Origin: CAYLMM01 sp964384825
GTDB lineage: Bacteria; Krumholzibacteriota; Krumholzibacteriia; LZORAL124-64-63
Reading direction: 5' to 3'
DNA: 64,000 nt
Assembly (NCBI GenBank): GCA_964384825.1
Contig: CAYLMM010000006.1
Location: 1-64,000 of the forward strand
Below are positions 24,536-34,780 of the stretch, piece after piece (positions within the stretch are counted from its first letter, which is position 1; every line of letters begins with the position of its first letter). The position numbers and the translations under genes are program-made. The notes beneath the pieces were generated by a model. It was not told where the DNA came from. It saw only the letters and a list, made by a program, of their open reading frames with translations, and made no database searches.

Positions 24536-25330
24536 CTAGAAGCCTCGCTCCTTCTTGATGTTGCCGTAGGCCTCGTTGACCTTCTGCAGCTTCTCCTTGG
24601 CGAAGGTCATGAAATCCTCGGGCAGCCCCTTGGACGTGATCACGTCGGGATGGTACTCGCGGGCCAGCTTGCGGTAGGCCTTCTTAACCTCGACGTCGGT
24701 GGCGTCGGGAGCGACGCCCAGGACCTCGTAGGCCTCCGAACCCGCGCCGCCGGAGGCGAACATGGCGCGGGCCTCGGCGTAGTCGCGCTCCGAAAGGCCC
24801 AGGTCGCGGGCCACATCGCGGATCAGCGACTCCTCGGCCGGATGCAGGCTGCCGTCGGCCATCGCCACCTGCAGCAGCATGCTGACCAGGTCGCGCAGGC
24901 GTCCGGGCTGGTGGCCGAGCAGCTCGCGGATCTGGCCCGTGTAGGCCGAGGCGGGTTCGCCGGCGTCGCGGGCCTGGTTGAAGATCTTCGCGGCGATGCG
25001 CCGGTCCTCGGCGGGCATGCCCATGCGGTCGCGCAGGAAGGAATCGAAGGCCGCGACCTCTTCGCGGGTGACCCGGCCGTCGGCCTTGGCCACCTTGGCC
25101 GCCAGACCGATCAGCGCCACCATGAAGGCGGTCTGGGCCGCGCGGGGATCGGTGCGGGCGTGCGCGGCGCGGTAGCCGCCGGCCCCGTAGATGCGGGCTC
25201 CGGGGTGGGCCCGACCCGCCGATCCGTTCTCCCCGAGCCGCGAACCCAGCGAACCGCCGATCAGGGCGCCGATCGGTCCCCCCATCATGAAACCCAAAGA
25301 ACCTCCGACAAGCGCTCCCAGCAGACCCAT
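24536..25330 (-). CDS. DjlA-like protein with TerB and J domains
   Basis: A 264-residue protein. The N-terminus is a glycine-zipper membrane-like stretch (GALVGGSLGFMMGGPIGALI at about 4-25). A TerB-type helical domain follows (MVALIGLAAKVAKADGRV ... EEVAAFDSFL). The C-terminus is a J domain with YEVLGVAPDATDVEVKKAYR and the HPD motif (YHPDV), which stimulates DnaK-type ATPase. This order is that of DjlA, a membrane-anchored J-protein. ATG at 25330 follows AAGG. Upstream of mutM and probably co-transcribed; why a chaperone partner should pair with a DNA glycosylase is unclear. Confidence 0.88.
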   Translation of the reverse strand: MGLLGALVGGSLGFMMGGPIGALIGGSLGSRLGENGSAGRAHPGARIYGAGGYRAAHARTDPRAAQTAFMVALIGLAAKVAKADGRVTREEVAAFDSFLRDRMGMPAEDRRIAAKIFNQARDAGEPASAYTGQIRELLGHQPGRLRDLVSMLLQVAMADGSLHPAEESLIRDVARDLGLSERDYAEARAMFASGGAGSEAYEVLGVAPDATDVEVKKAYRKLAREYHPDVITSKGLPEDFMTFAKEKLQKVNEAYGNIKKERGF

Positions 25331-25534
25331 TTTCCATGCCTTTCTCGTGGCGGCCGTGCAGGCCGAGTGACGCGATCCGGTCGAAAAGATAATCCAAGTC
25401 TGCCCGACGGGGAAAGCGGTGCTATTATTGGGGGAAACCATTCACGACGGCATCCCCGGCCGGGTTGCGCGTCGTGTTGTACGCATCCGGACGTTTCCCG
25501 TTCCGTCACCGCGCAGAGAAAGAAGTCGCCGACC

Positions 25535-27364
25535 ATGTCCGAGTCCGCCGCAACCGGAGCCGCCGTCGAACGTTCCGCCATTCCCGTGCAGGATCAATGG
25601 AACCTGGACCGCATCTTTCCCGACATCGACAGATGGGAGGCCGAGTTCGCCGCCATCGAGGCCGAACTCGCGGCGCTGGAAGCGTTGCGGGGGTCGCTGT
25701 CGAAGTCCGGCGCCGCCCTGCTGGCGGGGCTGGACCGGATTCTCGACGCCGGCCGCCGGCTCGAGGTCGTCTACGTCCACGCCTCGATGACCAGCGACCA
25801 GGACACCCGCGTGGGCGAGAACACGGCGCGCAAGGGCCGGGCCGGCACCCTGAGCGTGCGCTACGCCGAGGCCACGAGTTGGCTCGAACCCGAATTGCTG
25901 GCGCTCGACGACGCGAAGCTCGAGCGGTTCCTGGCCGAGGAGCCCGGCCTGGAGCTCTACGACCATTACCTGGACGACATCCGGCGCCACCGCGAGCACA
26001 CCCTCGACCCCGGGCGCGAGGCCCTGCTGGCCGCGGCCGGCAACATGGCCCGCGGCGCGAGCGCGGTTTTCAGCGCCCTGGACAACGCAGACATCAAATT
26101 TCCCGCGGTGCCGGACGAGAAGGGACGGCGGGTCGAGCTGACCAAGGCCCGCTACACGCGCCTGGTCCGCGCTGACGACCGCGAGGTGCGCCGCGGCGCC
26201 TTCGAGGCGTTCATGGACACCTACGGCGGTTACATCAACACGCTGGCGGCCAACCTCGACTCCAACATCCGCAACCACGTCTTCTTCGCCCGGGCGCGGA
26301 ACTACGCCGACACCCTCGAGGCCGCCCTGCATCCAAACGCGGTGCCGGTCTCGGTCTTCCATTCGCTGATCGAGACGGTGAACGCGAACATCGAGACCAT
26401 CCATCGCTACACGCGGCTGAAGAAGCGGGTGCTGGGCCTGGACCGTCTGCGCGAGTTCGATCTCTACGTGCCGCTGTTCACCGCCGGGCGCTTCAGCTTC
26501 GACTACCGGCGCGGCTGCGGGACGATGCTCGAGGCGCTGGCGCCCCTGGGCGACGAGTATCTCGAGGTGGTGCGCAAGGGTCTGGGCGACCGCTGGATCG
26601 ACGTGCACGAGAACCAGGGCAAGCGCAGCGGAGCCTATTCCAGCGGGGCCTACGGCACCGATCCCTACATCCTGCTGAACTGGAGCGACCAGCTGCGCGA
26701 CACCTTCACCCTGGCGCACGAGATGGGCCATTCGATGCATTCCTGGCTGGCTTCGCACAACCAGCCCTACGTCTACGGCGACTATCCGATCTTCACCGCC
26801 GAGGTGGCCTCGACCTTCAACGAGGCCCTGTTGATGGACCATCTGCTCGCGACAACCGACGACCGCGACCGGCGCCTGTTCCTGCTGGACGTCTATCTCG
26901 ACCAGATCAACAGCACCGTGTTTCGGCAGACGATGTTCGCGGAGTTCGAGCTGGCGGCCCATCGGGCCGGCGAGGCGGGCGAGACCCTGACCGCCGATTG
27001 GCTGGACGAGACGTACATGGGGATCCTGGGCCGCTACTGGGGTCCGGAGGCCGAACTCGATCCGGCGCGCAGCCCGCGCACCTGGTGCCGCATCCCCCAC
27101 TTCTACTACAAGTACTACGTGTACCAGTACGCCACGGCCTTCGCCGCCTCGACCGCCCTTTCGCGAAGGGTGCAGGCCGGCGGAACGGCCGAACGCGAGC
27201 AGTACCTGGGCTTCATGCGTTCGGGCAACAGCCGCTATCCGGTCGATACCCTGGCCCGCGCGGGCGTCGATGTCACGGGTCCCGGTCCGGTCGAGGACGT
27301 CTTCGCCCTGTTCTCCGACCTGCTGGACGAGGCCGAGAAACTGATCGAACCGGAGGTTCGCTGA
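25535..27364 (+). CDS. pepF: Oligoendopeptidase F (M3 family)
   Basis: A 609-residue M3B zinc peptidase that cleaves short peptides in the cytoplasm. The active site HEMGH is at 395-399, with Glu423 in AEVASTFNEAL as third zinc ligand and E430 nearby. The N-terminal half has the family pattern WNLDRIFPDIDRWEAEF. ATG at 25535 is taken as the start; the frame is open far upstream without homology. The stop overlaps the next ATG by 1 nt. Confidence 0.95.
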   Translation: MSESAATGAAVERSAIPVQDQWNLDRIFPDIDRWEAEFAAIEAELAALEALRGSLSKSGAALLAGLDRILDAGRRLEVVYVHASMTSDQDTRVGENTARKGRAGTLSVRYAEATSWLEPELLALDDAKLERFLAEEPGLELYDHYLDDIRRHREHTLDPGREALLAAAGNMARGASAVFSALDNADIKFPAVPDEKGRRVELTKARYTRLVRADDREVRRGAFEAFMDTYGGYINTLAANLDSNIRNHVFFARARNYADTLEAALHPNAVPVSVFHSLIETVNANIETIHRYTRLKKRVLGLDRLREFDLYVPLFTAGRFSFDYRRGCGTMLEALAPLGDEYLEVVRKGLGDRWIDVHENQGKRSGAYSSGAYGTDPYILLNWSDQLRDTFTLAHEMGHSMHSWLASHNQPYVYGDYPIFTAEVASTFNEALLMDHLLATTDDRDRRLFLLDVYLDQINSTVFRQTMFAEFELAAHRAGEAGETLTADWLDETYMGILGRYWGPEAELDPARSPRTWCRIPHFYYKYYVYQYATAFAASTALSRRVQAGGTAEREQYLGFMRSGNSRYPVDTLARAGVDVTGPGPVEDVFALFSDLLDEAEKLIEPEVR

Positions 27365-27981
27365 TGCGCCGCCCGTCGCTCCTGGCCGTCGTGATGTTCC
27401 TTCTCTGCGCGCTTTCGGCCGGCCCGTCGGCCGCGGCCGTCCGGGACGCCGCCCGCGCGTCGTTCCCGGATCCCGCCGCGCGGTCCGACTCCACCGCGAT
27501 CGACAGGCCCGTGCGGGGGGCGTTTTCGCCCGAGGGCCGCTTCCGCATCCTCTGGCCCGACGGATGCTCCAAGATCCGCACCCGGTCCTATCCGGCCACT
27601 GATCCGGCGGCCCCGGACACCCTGGGCCGCGTCGACGTCTTCTGCGACAACGCGGAGCAGGGAGCCGGCGGAACGATGGTGATCGAGCTGTTCTCCGCTC
27701 CCGGCCGGGAGGCCTTCACGCCCGCCGACATCACCGAAATGATCGGCTCGCTGGTCGTGCGCTCGGGCCAGACGATCACGCGCCAGGGTCCGGTCGAACG
27801 TTTCGCGACGACCGGGGTCCGGGTCCTGGCCCGCGAGAAGGGCGGATCGCAGGCTTCCTGGATCGAGGGATTCAAGATCAAGGGGCGGATCTTCGTGCTG
27901 ATGGCCTGGGGCCTCGAAGACGTTCTGTACAAGGATCCCGAAATCAGCCGTTTCTTCGCGAGCCTCGAGGTTCTGGACTGA
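27364..27981 (+). CDS. Secreted protein of unknown function
   Basis: A 205-residue protein with a clear signal peptide (LLAVVMFLLCALSAGPSAAA, residues 6-25). The mature part is rich in acidic and Arg/Ser residues and has a single Cys pair near the middle (ILWPDGCSKI and VDVFCDNAEQ). I recognise no domain. ATG overlaps the pepF stop by 1 nt (TGATG), so the two are translationally coupled. The last third has FKIKGRIFVLMAWGLED, resembling the core of a small beta/alpha fold. No further role can be read. Confidence 0.75.
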   Translation: MRRPSLLAVVMFLLCALSAGPSAAAVRDAARASFPDPAARSDSTAIDRPVRGAFSPEGRFRILWPDGCSKIRTRSYPATDPAAPDTLGRVDVFCDNAEQGAGGTMVIELFSAPGREAFTPADITEMIGSLVVRSGQTITRQGPVERFATTGVRVLAREKGGSQASWIEGFKIKGRIFVLMAWGLEDVLYKDPEISRFFASLEVLD

Positions 27982-28012
27982 TTCCGCGACTTTTGCGGAA
28001 ACCCCACCATGG

Positions 28013-28041
28013 TTGCCTTGATTGTCCTGCTGATGTATACT
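28013..28041 (+). promoter_or_regulatory. Sigma-70 type promoter
   Basis: TTGCCT, 17 bp, TATACT, about 40 bp upstream of the ATG at 28081. Confidence 0.6.
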
Positions 28042-28080
28042 GCTTCAGTGCCGCAGATATGATCAGCAAGGGGATCGGGG

Positions 28081-28680
28081 ATGAACGGTAGGGAAAAGTC
28101 CTCGAACGCTGCGGCTCCTCCCGGCCTTGCCCACGCCGGAGTGGACCGGGAGGATCTTTACGCCCCGTCCCGACCCGTCCGGGTCATCGTCACCCCGCTT
28201 TCCGCTCCCCTGATCCATCCGCTTTCCAAGCGCGACGTCCAGCGCGTGCTGACCGTCCTGCCCGAGGAGACGACCGCCGGCCTGCGCTCGGTGAGCCTGC
28301 TCGCGGACCGATGGACCCACGAAGGCCTGCCGGTGCTGGCGACCTACCGCCGCGAGGGGTTCCTGCGCCTGCACGCGGTGTCGTCGCTTCCCTGGCGTCT
28401 GAACATACCCGACCGGTGGACGTCGGAGCTGGGCCGCTGCGGAGCCGACATCGCCGAGGATGGCGAAACGCGGGTCGTGACGTGGACGAAGGACCAGCTG
28501 CGCCTGTTCTACGTCACCGGCGTGCTGCTGCCGGGCCTGGCGCGCCATCGGCGCGAGCGCGGCGGCGGTCCGGAGCCCTCGCCGGTGGTGCGGTCCCTGG
28601 ATCAGACCGAAGGCCCCTGGCTGGTGACCGACACGGCCCTGAAGCAGTGGGCGGCGTTCCTGGCCGAGGATTCCCTCTAG
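28081..28680 (+). CDS. Protein of unknown function
   Basis: A 199-residue protein without signal peptide or membrane helix. It has VRVIVTPLSAPLIHPLSKRDVQRVL near residue 30-55, a Trp/Arg-rich middle and a basic C-terminal half. I recognise no domain. The start has GGGGATCGGGG upstream and a clear sigma-70 promoter, so expression is likely. It is convergent with the secreted-protein cluster. Confidence 0.7.
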   Translation: MNGREKSSNAAAPPGLAHAGVDREDLYAPSRPVRVIVTPLSAPLIHPLSKRDVQRVLTVLPEETTAGLRSVSLLADRWTHEGLPVLATYRREGFLRLHAVSSLPWRLNIPDRWTSELGRCGADIAEDGETRVVTWTKDQLRLFYVTGVLLPGLARHRRERGGGPEPSPVVRSLDQTEGPWLVTDTALKQWAAFLAEDSL

Positions 28681-28711
28681 AGATTCCCGATCATTCCGCG
28701 AAAGCGACGGA

Positions 28712-29536
28712 TCACTTCAGCAGGACGCCCCGGGCGCGGGCGAGCCCGCCGTCGGCCGTCCGCAGGACGAAGAGGTAGGCGCCGCTCGCGGCGGTTCCGG
28801 CGGCGGAGGCGTCCGGCGACCAGTCCAGCACGGCGCCTCGATGATCGAGGTCGCCGCGCCAAGGGGTGTCGATCAGCCGGCCGCGCAGGTCGTAGACATC
28901 GAGCCGGGCCGGGCCGGTCGCGGGAGCGGAGAACGAGAGCCGGGTGCGGGGATTGAAGGGATTCGGGGCGAGCTGCAGCGAAGGCCGCGGCCCGGGCGTC
29001 GGAACGACTCCCGTGAGGTTTTCGTCGGTCACCGTGACGCGGACCCGGTCGAGCCGGATCTCGCCGGTGATCAGGTCGCCGGCCGGATCGAAGAGCCTGA
29101 CCTCGACCGCCACGACGCCCGAGACGCCCATTCCGTTGGCCGCGCAGTTCCAGACGTAGAGCTCGCCGGGCGCGTGGATGACGTACTGGGCGCCCATGGC
29201 CACCACCGCGCCGTGCCAGGTGCCGGGAACATCGTTCTCGAACGTCTTCCACACCGACACCCCGTCGTAGACCGCGCCCGGGACGCCCGAGACGCTGGTC
29301 AGCACAGCCGGGTCGTAGGTGACCGTCAGCTCGACCGTGCGCAATTCCAGGGTGTCATCGGTGACGATCGCCAGGGCCAAAGGATCGCCGGCGGTCAGGA
29401 TGGTGTCGGCCGGAGCGAAACGCAGGATCGCGGTCGGTTCGTCCGCCGGGGCCGCGAACGCCGGCGTCAGCGCCGGCGACATCGACATCAACAGCAGGGT
29501 CGCGGCGATCAGCCAGCTCCGGCGTGCGCATGTCAT
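28712..29536 (-). CDS. Secreted cohesin-domain protein with FlgD-like tail
   Basis: A 274-residue secreted protein. A signal peptide (MTCARRSWLIAATLLLMSMS...FA, about 1-28) is followed by a cohesin-type beta-sandwich (about 30-175) with LRFAPADTILTAGDPLALAI, VELTVTYDPAVLTSV and EVRLFDPAGDLI. The FlgD-like tail is at 190-274 (LAPNPFNPRTRLSF ... ASGAYLFVLRT, ending in LLK). In clostridial cellulosomes cohesins bind dockerins. Here the two larger proteins upstream carry dockerin-like segments, so intermolecular pairing is possible. The gene follows 23 bp after the 1162-residue protein and is probably in its transcript. Confidence 0.8.
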   Translation of the reverse strand: MTCARRSWLIAATLLLMSMSPALTPAFAAPADEPTAILRFAPADTILTAGDPLALAIVTDDTLELRTVELTVTYDPAVLTSVSGVPGAVYDGVSVWKTFENDVPGTWHGAVVAMGAQYVIHAPGELYVWNCAANGMGVSGVVAVEVRLFDPAGDLITGEIRLDRVRVTVTDENLTGVVPTPGPRPSLQLAPNPFNPRTRLSFSAPATGPARLDVYDLRGRLIDTPWRGDLDHRGAVLDWSPDASAAGTAASGAYLFVLRTADGGLARARGVLLK

Positions 29537-29559
29537 GGCGTCCCCTTCCCGCAGTCGGC

Positions 29560-32500
29560 CTACTTGATCAGGATCATCTTCCTGGTCGCGGTTTCCGTTC
29601 CCGTAGTCAGCCGATAGAGATAGACCCCGGCGCCCGCCGGCCGGCCGGTGTCGTCTCGCCCGTTCCAGACGGCCTCGTGGCGCCCGGCGTCCTGCACCAG
29701 ATCGACCAGGGTGGCCACCCGCCGTCCGTCGAGAGCGTGGACGGTCAGCCTCACCCGCTGCGGCCCCGCGAGGCTGTACCCGATCAGGGTGCGGGGGTTG
29801 AAGGGGTTCGGATGGTTCTGCTCGAGCAGCATCGACCCGAGCGAGGGGGTCACGCCGGTCGGGCAGTCGACCTCGACGACCGCGTCGGCGGCCAGCGCGG
29901 CGATCGGGGCGTTGGCCAGGTCGCGCAGCTTGAAGTCGATGATCTCGATCGTGCCGACGCCGTTGGCGGCGGGCATGGCCTCGATGTGGAACAGGTCGGC
30001 GGCCTCGGTCAGGCCGGGCGTCGCGCCCAGCAGCGCGTCGAGGATCGTCAGGGTGCCGTCGCCGTTGTCGATCACCCGGAAGAAGGTTTCGCCGATCGCC
30101 GCGAGCGCGCCCGCGTCCTGCACGTTCTCGGGCGGGAACTGCAGGATGGCCGAGGGCGAGACGGTCAGCTCGTATCCGCGCAGAGCCGGAGTCGAATCGC
30201 CGGGAGCGTAGCGGAAGCTCAGCACGGTGGTGGTGCGGCAGTCCAGCGGACCCGCCTCGACCGGATGGATGGTCAGGCCGGCCCGCGCGGGATCGCTGTC
30301 GCATTCGACCTCGACGACGCAGCCCAGGCCCGCGGCGAGGATCGGTCCGCCGCCGGCGTCGGTCATCGAGATCACGGGCATCTCGACCAGCCCGGAGCCG
30401 GCCGAGACGCCGTGGACGGTGATGCTGAACAGGCGGGCCGGGGCCTCCAGGCCGACGCCCGCGGCGGTCAGCGAATCGCGCACGGTGACGCTGCGATCGC
30501 CGCTGTCGCTCGCGGCGAAGACGTGCTCGCCCAGCGCTCCGAAGGCGCCGGCGTCGTCGACGTCGCTCGCCGAGCAGGTCAGCTCGGCGCTCACCGAGAC
30601 GTGGACCTCGTAGACCGACAGCGGCGGCGTGGAATCGGCCGGGGCGTAGGTGAAGTGGATGGTCGTCGATCCGGTGCAGAGGATCGGCCCGTCCGCCACG
30701 GGTTCGGCGGTTAGCGAGGCCAGCCCGTGCCATGGATCGAACAGGACGTTGTCCGAGACCTCGACCCCCAGGCCCAGCGGATTGAGCGAAGGGTGATGCG
30801 GGCCGGAGGCGTCGCCCCACCAATTCCAGAGGGCGTCGACGGTCTCGACGCCGACGTTCAGCACGCCGTACTGCGAGTTGGCGGAGAAGTCGTTGTCGCG
30901 GCAGACCACGTTCGAGGCGTCGGCTGCGTCGAGCCCGGTCAGCAGGCCGATGGCGTTGCCGGCCAGGATGTTGTCCTGAAGGTCGGCGACGGTGCCCGGC
31001 GCGGCGAGGGTCGAGACCAGCACGCCGGCGCTGACGGTCCCGTCGATCGTCGAGACGCCGCGGCATCCGGCGACGGTGTTGCCCAGGACCGTGGCGGTCG
31101 CGCCGCCCCCGATCTCGATGCCGTAGTCGAGATGGTCGCCGTCGCCCTTGCCGTCATAGACGCATCCCTCGACCAGACCGTCGAGCACCTCGGGGCCGGA
31201 GATGGAGATCCCCGTCCGTCCAATGCCGGAGAAGACGCAGTCGACGACCGTCCAGTCGCCGCCCGAAAGCGAAAGTGCGGTGCCGGCGTAGGCGGGTCCG
31301 GCGGGTTCGTAGGCGATGCCCGTCAGGTCGCAGCGCTCGATGACGCCGCCGCCCTCGCCGCGGAAAGCCTGGTCGACCGGGAAGCCGGAACCGTCCAGGA
31401 TCAGGTCGCGCATCACGACCGCGACCCCCGCCGGCGCGCGCAGCCAGGCCCCGTCCCAGCCGCCGAGCCCGGTGCCGGATGCGGGCGTGAACACGGGCCG
31501 GTCGGCCGGATCGCCGAGGATCTCCACGTCGGCGGCGATCGTCAGCGGCACCGTCTCGACGTAGGCGCCGGGTTCGACGTGCACGACGCCGCCCCCGCCG
31601 AGCGCGATCGCTTCCCGCAGCCGCGGCGAGCCGTCGAACTGGGGGCTGTCGTCGTCGATGCGCAGGGCCGAGAAGTCGCCCTGGAAGCCGATGGCCGCAT
31701 CGGTGTCGACGCCCGTCTCGAGCCAGGGGGTGTAGTCGGCCAGGGGGGCGACCGCGGCGGCGACCAGGGCCGGATCGGCGGTCCCGTGCCAATTCCTCGA
31801 GGCGTCCAGAGGCTCGCCCATGTTCGAAGCCAGCGAATGCCCGCAACCGGTGAAGGAGTTGCCGTGGACCGCGAGGTTCAGCGAGCCGCCGCGATCGAGC
31901 ACGTTGACGCCCGCGCTCCATCCGGAGAACGAACATCCGGTGATGGTGATGTCCATCTCGCCCTGGGGCAGCAGGCTGACGCCCCATTTGCCCGAAGCGG
32001 CGCCGGGGCCGACGAACTCGATGTCGTGGATCCCGGCGGTCAGCAGCGGCGAATTGGTGATCCCGATCGGCTGCTCGAAATAGGATTCCGGCGCCGGCTG
32101 GAGACCGACGTGGACCGGAGGCGGTGGGTCGTCGTCGCCGTTGATCGAGGGCGTCTTGGTGCGGAAGATGTTCATCGCGTTGTCGTAGGGGTCGGTGATC
32201 ACGCCCCGTTCGCAGACGCCGCCGGTGTCGTTGAAGTAGATGCTGTTCTGGCAGCGAGTGGCGGTGAAATCGCTCAGCGTCACGTTTTCGGCCAGGTAGA
32301 AGAGCATGCCGCTGGCGGTGCCCACGGGATCGGTGTAGTGGATGTCGCTGACATCGATCCGGGACAGCGTTCCGCCGGCGGAGTGGCTGACCTGGATTCC
32401 GCTCTGGGCGATCAGGTTGTTGGGGCCGGCGCCGGTGACGTCGATCCGCGCCGCGTCGATGTTCAGGCCGGCGCCGCCGAGGGTCATTCCGGCGCGCTGG

Positions 32501-33048
32501 AATTGGTCGATCACGATGTCGCGCAGGACGATGTCCCGCTGCTGCCCGTCGTCGTTGTAGGCGTAGAGGCAGACTCCGTGTCCGATGGTGCCCAGGGGCT
32601 CTTCGCGGACCTTGGTGACGCGGACGTTCCGCAGGGCGCCGTCGGAGTTCCAGAAGGCCACGCCCATGAAGCGCACGTTGGCGGCGCCGCGCAGATCGCC
32701 GTCGACCGTCAGGTCGCGCACCTCCACGCCGATGACGCTGTCGATGAACAGGACCGGGTAGTTGTTGGCCACGGTGTAGAAGGAAAGCGGCAGGACGGCC
32801 GGCGAACGCACGATGGTCAGGCCGACGCCGGCGCCGATCAGCACGACCCTCGGAGTGGTCATGTGCAGCTGCTCGACGTAGACGCCCTCCGCGACGGAAA
32901 CGGTGTCGCCCATCGCGGCGGCGTCCAACGCCGTCTGGATGGACCCTCCCGGCAGGACGGGCAGGGTGGCGGCGGAGGCGAACGCGGCGAAAGTCAGCAA
33001 CGACATCGTCGCGGTCAGCAGCAGGATCCCTTTGCCGTTTCGCATCAT
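29560..33048 (-). CDS. Secreted parallel beta-helix protein with two cohesin-like domains and FlgD-like tail
   Basis: A 1162-residue secreted protein. Signal peptide about 1-26 (LLLTATMSLLTFAAFASAA). A right-handed parallel beta-helix covers about 30-780, with repeats such as VSVAEGVYVEQLHM, IGAGVGLTIVRSP and VHGNSFTGCG; this fold is found in polysaccharide lyases, hydrolases and adhesins. Two cohesin-like domains lie at about 786-916 (GPILCTGSTTIHF) and 932-1070 (GPLDCRTTTVLSFRY ... LRGYELTVSP). The tail is at 1075-1162 (HPNPFNPRTLIGY, ending RKMILIK). No catalytic Asp triad can be assigned by eye. Start at 33048 after GGAAAG; a hairpin separates it from the upstream gene by 67 bp. Confidence 0.82.
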   Translation of the reverse strand: MMRNGKGILLLTATMSLLTFAAFASAATLPVLPGGSIQTALDAAAMGDTVSVAEGVYVEQLHMTTPRVVLIGAGVGLTIVRSPAVLPLSFYTVANNYPVLFIDSVIGVEVRDLTVDGDLRGAANVRFMGVAFWNSDGALRNVRVTKVREEPLGTIGHGVCLYAYNDDGQQRDIVLRDIVIDQFQRAGMTLGGAGLNIDAARIDVTGAGPNNLIAQSGIQVSHSAGGTLSRIDVSDIHYTDPVGTASGMLFYLAENVTLSDFTATRCQNSIYFNDTGGVCERGVITDPYDNAMNIFRTKTPSINGDDDPPPPVHVGLQPAPESYFEQPIGITNSPLLTAGIHDIEFVGPGAASGKWGVSLLPQGEMDITITGCSFSGWSAGVNVLDRGGSLNLAVHGNSFTGCGHSLASNMGEPLDASRNWHGTADPALVAAAVAPLADYTPWLETGVDTDAAIGFQGDFSALRIDDDSPQFDGSPRLREAIALGGGGVVHVEPGAYVETVPLTIAADVEILGDPADRPVFTPASGTGLGGWDGAWLRAPAGVAVVMRDLILDGSGFPVDQAFRGEGGGVIERCDLTGIAYEPAGPAYAGTALSLSGGDWTVVDCVFSGIGRTGISISGPEVLDGLVEGCVYDGKGDGDHLDYGIEIGGGATATVLGNTVAGCRGVSTIDGTVSAGVLVSTLAAPGTVADLQDNILAGNAIGLLTGLDAADASNVVCRDNDFSANSQYGVLNVGVETVDALWNWWGDASGPHHPSLNPLGLGVEVSDNVLFDPWHGLASLTAEPVADGPILCTGSTTIHFTYAPADSTPPLSVYEVHVSVSAELTCSASDVDDAGAFGALGEHVFAASDSGDRSVTVRDSLTAAGVGLEAPARLFSITVHGVSAGSGLVEMPVISMTDAGGGPILAAGLGCVVEVECDSDPARAGLTIHPVEAGPLDCRTTTVLSFRYAPGDSTPALRGYELTVSPSAILQFPPENVQDAGALAAIGETFFRVIDNGDGTLTILDALLGATPGLTEAADLFHIEAMPAANGVGTIEIIDFKLRDLANAPIAALAADAVVEVDCPTGVTPSLGSMLLEQNHPNPFNPRTLIGYSLAGPQRVRLTVHALDGRRVATLVDLVQDAGRHEAVWNGRDDTGRPAGAGVYLYRLTTGTETATRKMILIK

Positions 33049-33080
33049 GTCTTCACTTTCCGTCTGCGCGCCGTTGTGAC

Positions 33081-33108
33081 GGGGTCCCGACCGCGCGGCC
33101 GGGACCCC
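33081..33108 (-). terminator. Intercistronic hairpin between two secreted-protein genes
   Basis: GGGGTCCCG / CGGGACCCC stem with a 10-nt loop, just beyond the stop at 33116. On the minus strand no T-run follows, so it may attenuate rather than end transcription into the next gene. Confidence 0.55.
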
Positions 33109-33115
33109 TTTCGAA

Positions 33116-34780
33116 CTATCGGACCATGGTCATCTTGCGGGTCTGGCTGTAGGGGCCCGCGTCGATCCGGTAGAAGTACGTGCCCGAGGCGACCGGCCGG
33201 CCGGAATCGTCGCGGCCGCTCCAGGTCACTTCGTGCGCGCCGGCGGGCATCGACCGCTGGATCAGGGTGGCGATGCGCCGTCCGTCCAGGGCGATGACCG
33301 TCAGACGCACCGGCTGCTCTTCGGGCAGACGGAAATGGATCTTGGTCATCGGGTTGAAGGGGTTCGGGACGTTCTGGTCGAGACCGAAGGCCCGCGGCAG
33401 CGCCGGTCCGCCTTCGCCCTCGTACGAGAACGTCATCCTGCCGTTGTTCAGGTCGCGCGCGGTGATCTCGACGTCGCCCAGGTCGACCGGGGCCGAGGTC
33501 GCGACGCGCAGCACCTCGCCGCTGCCGTCGAAGCCGCGGGCGGTGCCGAAGATCGCCAGCGAGGCGTCGATGCCGCCCCGGCCGATGTCCTTCATGAAGA
33601 CCGGCAGGGCCTGCTTGTCGGCCAGCTCGCCGGCGGTGACGAAGGCTTCCGCGTCCGCGGGCAGGGCGGCGCGCAGCCGCAGGCCCTTGAAGGCGGGGCA
33701 GGGGGAGGCCAGCCGCAGCGACCAGGTCAGGTCGTCGATCCGGGTCCAGGCCAGCACCAGCGGCGAATCGCCGACCGGGCTCTTGGCCGTCGGGGTGACC
33801 ACGCCGTAGTTCATCGCGAAGATCATCAGGTCCTCGAAGTCGATGATCAGGTCGGTGGCCGGGATGCCGTAGCCGCTCCAGTCGTCGGTCGGGCCGACGT
33901 CGGCGTCGAAGTCGTAGTCGACGTCGGTGCTGACCAGGCCGAAGGTGGCGCCGAGGTCGGTGATGTCGTCGACGTCGACATCGCCGTCGAGGTTGGCGAT
34001 GTCGCCCAGCCAGTAGCTGGTGGCGTTGTCGTTGGCGTCGGCGGGCAGGCTCGGGTTGCCGGCCTCGTCGATCACGACCACTTCGTACCAGTAGACGCCG
34101 CGCTCGCTCATGCCGGTGTCGACGAATTCCTCGACGCCCGGCGCGACCGTGCCGGCACGGATCCACTCGCCCGAATCGACCGGCGGCAGATCGCCGTACA
34201 CGGCCGGACGCGCGGGAACCACGTTGGTGCCCAGGTCGTCGTAGAGCGGGTAGGCCGACAGGCCGTTGGCGTTGTTGTACCACATGCCGCGCCAGATCTC
34301 GACCGACACGACGTCGGGGTCGCCGGCTTCGGTCCAGTGGACCTTCACCTTGTTGTGTCCGGGATCGGCGATGATGTCGCCGACCGCCGCCGGAGCGGTG
34401 CAGTCGATCATGAACGACGCCCCGCCCAACTCGGCGGTGATGTCGGCGTTGTCCGGATCGCGCAGCTTGTAGTCCAGGACGGTGACCGTGGCCTCGCCCT
34501 CGGCCGCGGGAGTCAGCACGACGGTGAACAGGTCGGCGTCGTCCAGCAGGCCGTCGGTATCGCCCAGGATGGCGTCGGTCACGGTGAACGTGCCGTCGAG
34601 GTTGTCGATCACCTGGAAGAATCCGCCGCCGAGGCCGCCCGCGTCGCCGATATCGGCGGCGGTGAAGGTCACCTCGGCGCTCGCGGTGAAGGTGACCTCG
34701 TAGCCGCGCAGGCCGGCGGTGCCGTCCTCGCGATCGAAGGCGAAGGTCGCGGTCATCGCGTCGCCGCAGTTGATCGGGCC
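33116..34780 (-). repeat. Duplicated 3' module, copy A
   Basis: Encodes cohesin-like, FN3-like, dockerin-like and FlgD-like parts of the 973-residue protein. It matches copy B (36483-38140) in order and length. In the final 88 residues I count about 14 differences, and the DNA is visibly similar too. Confidence 0.75.
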
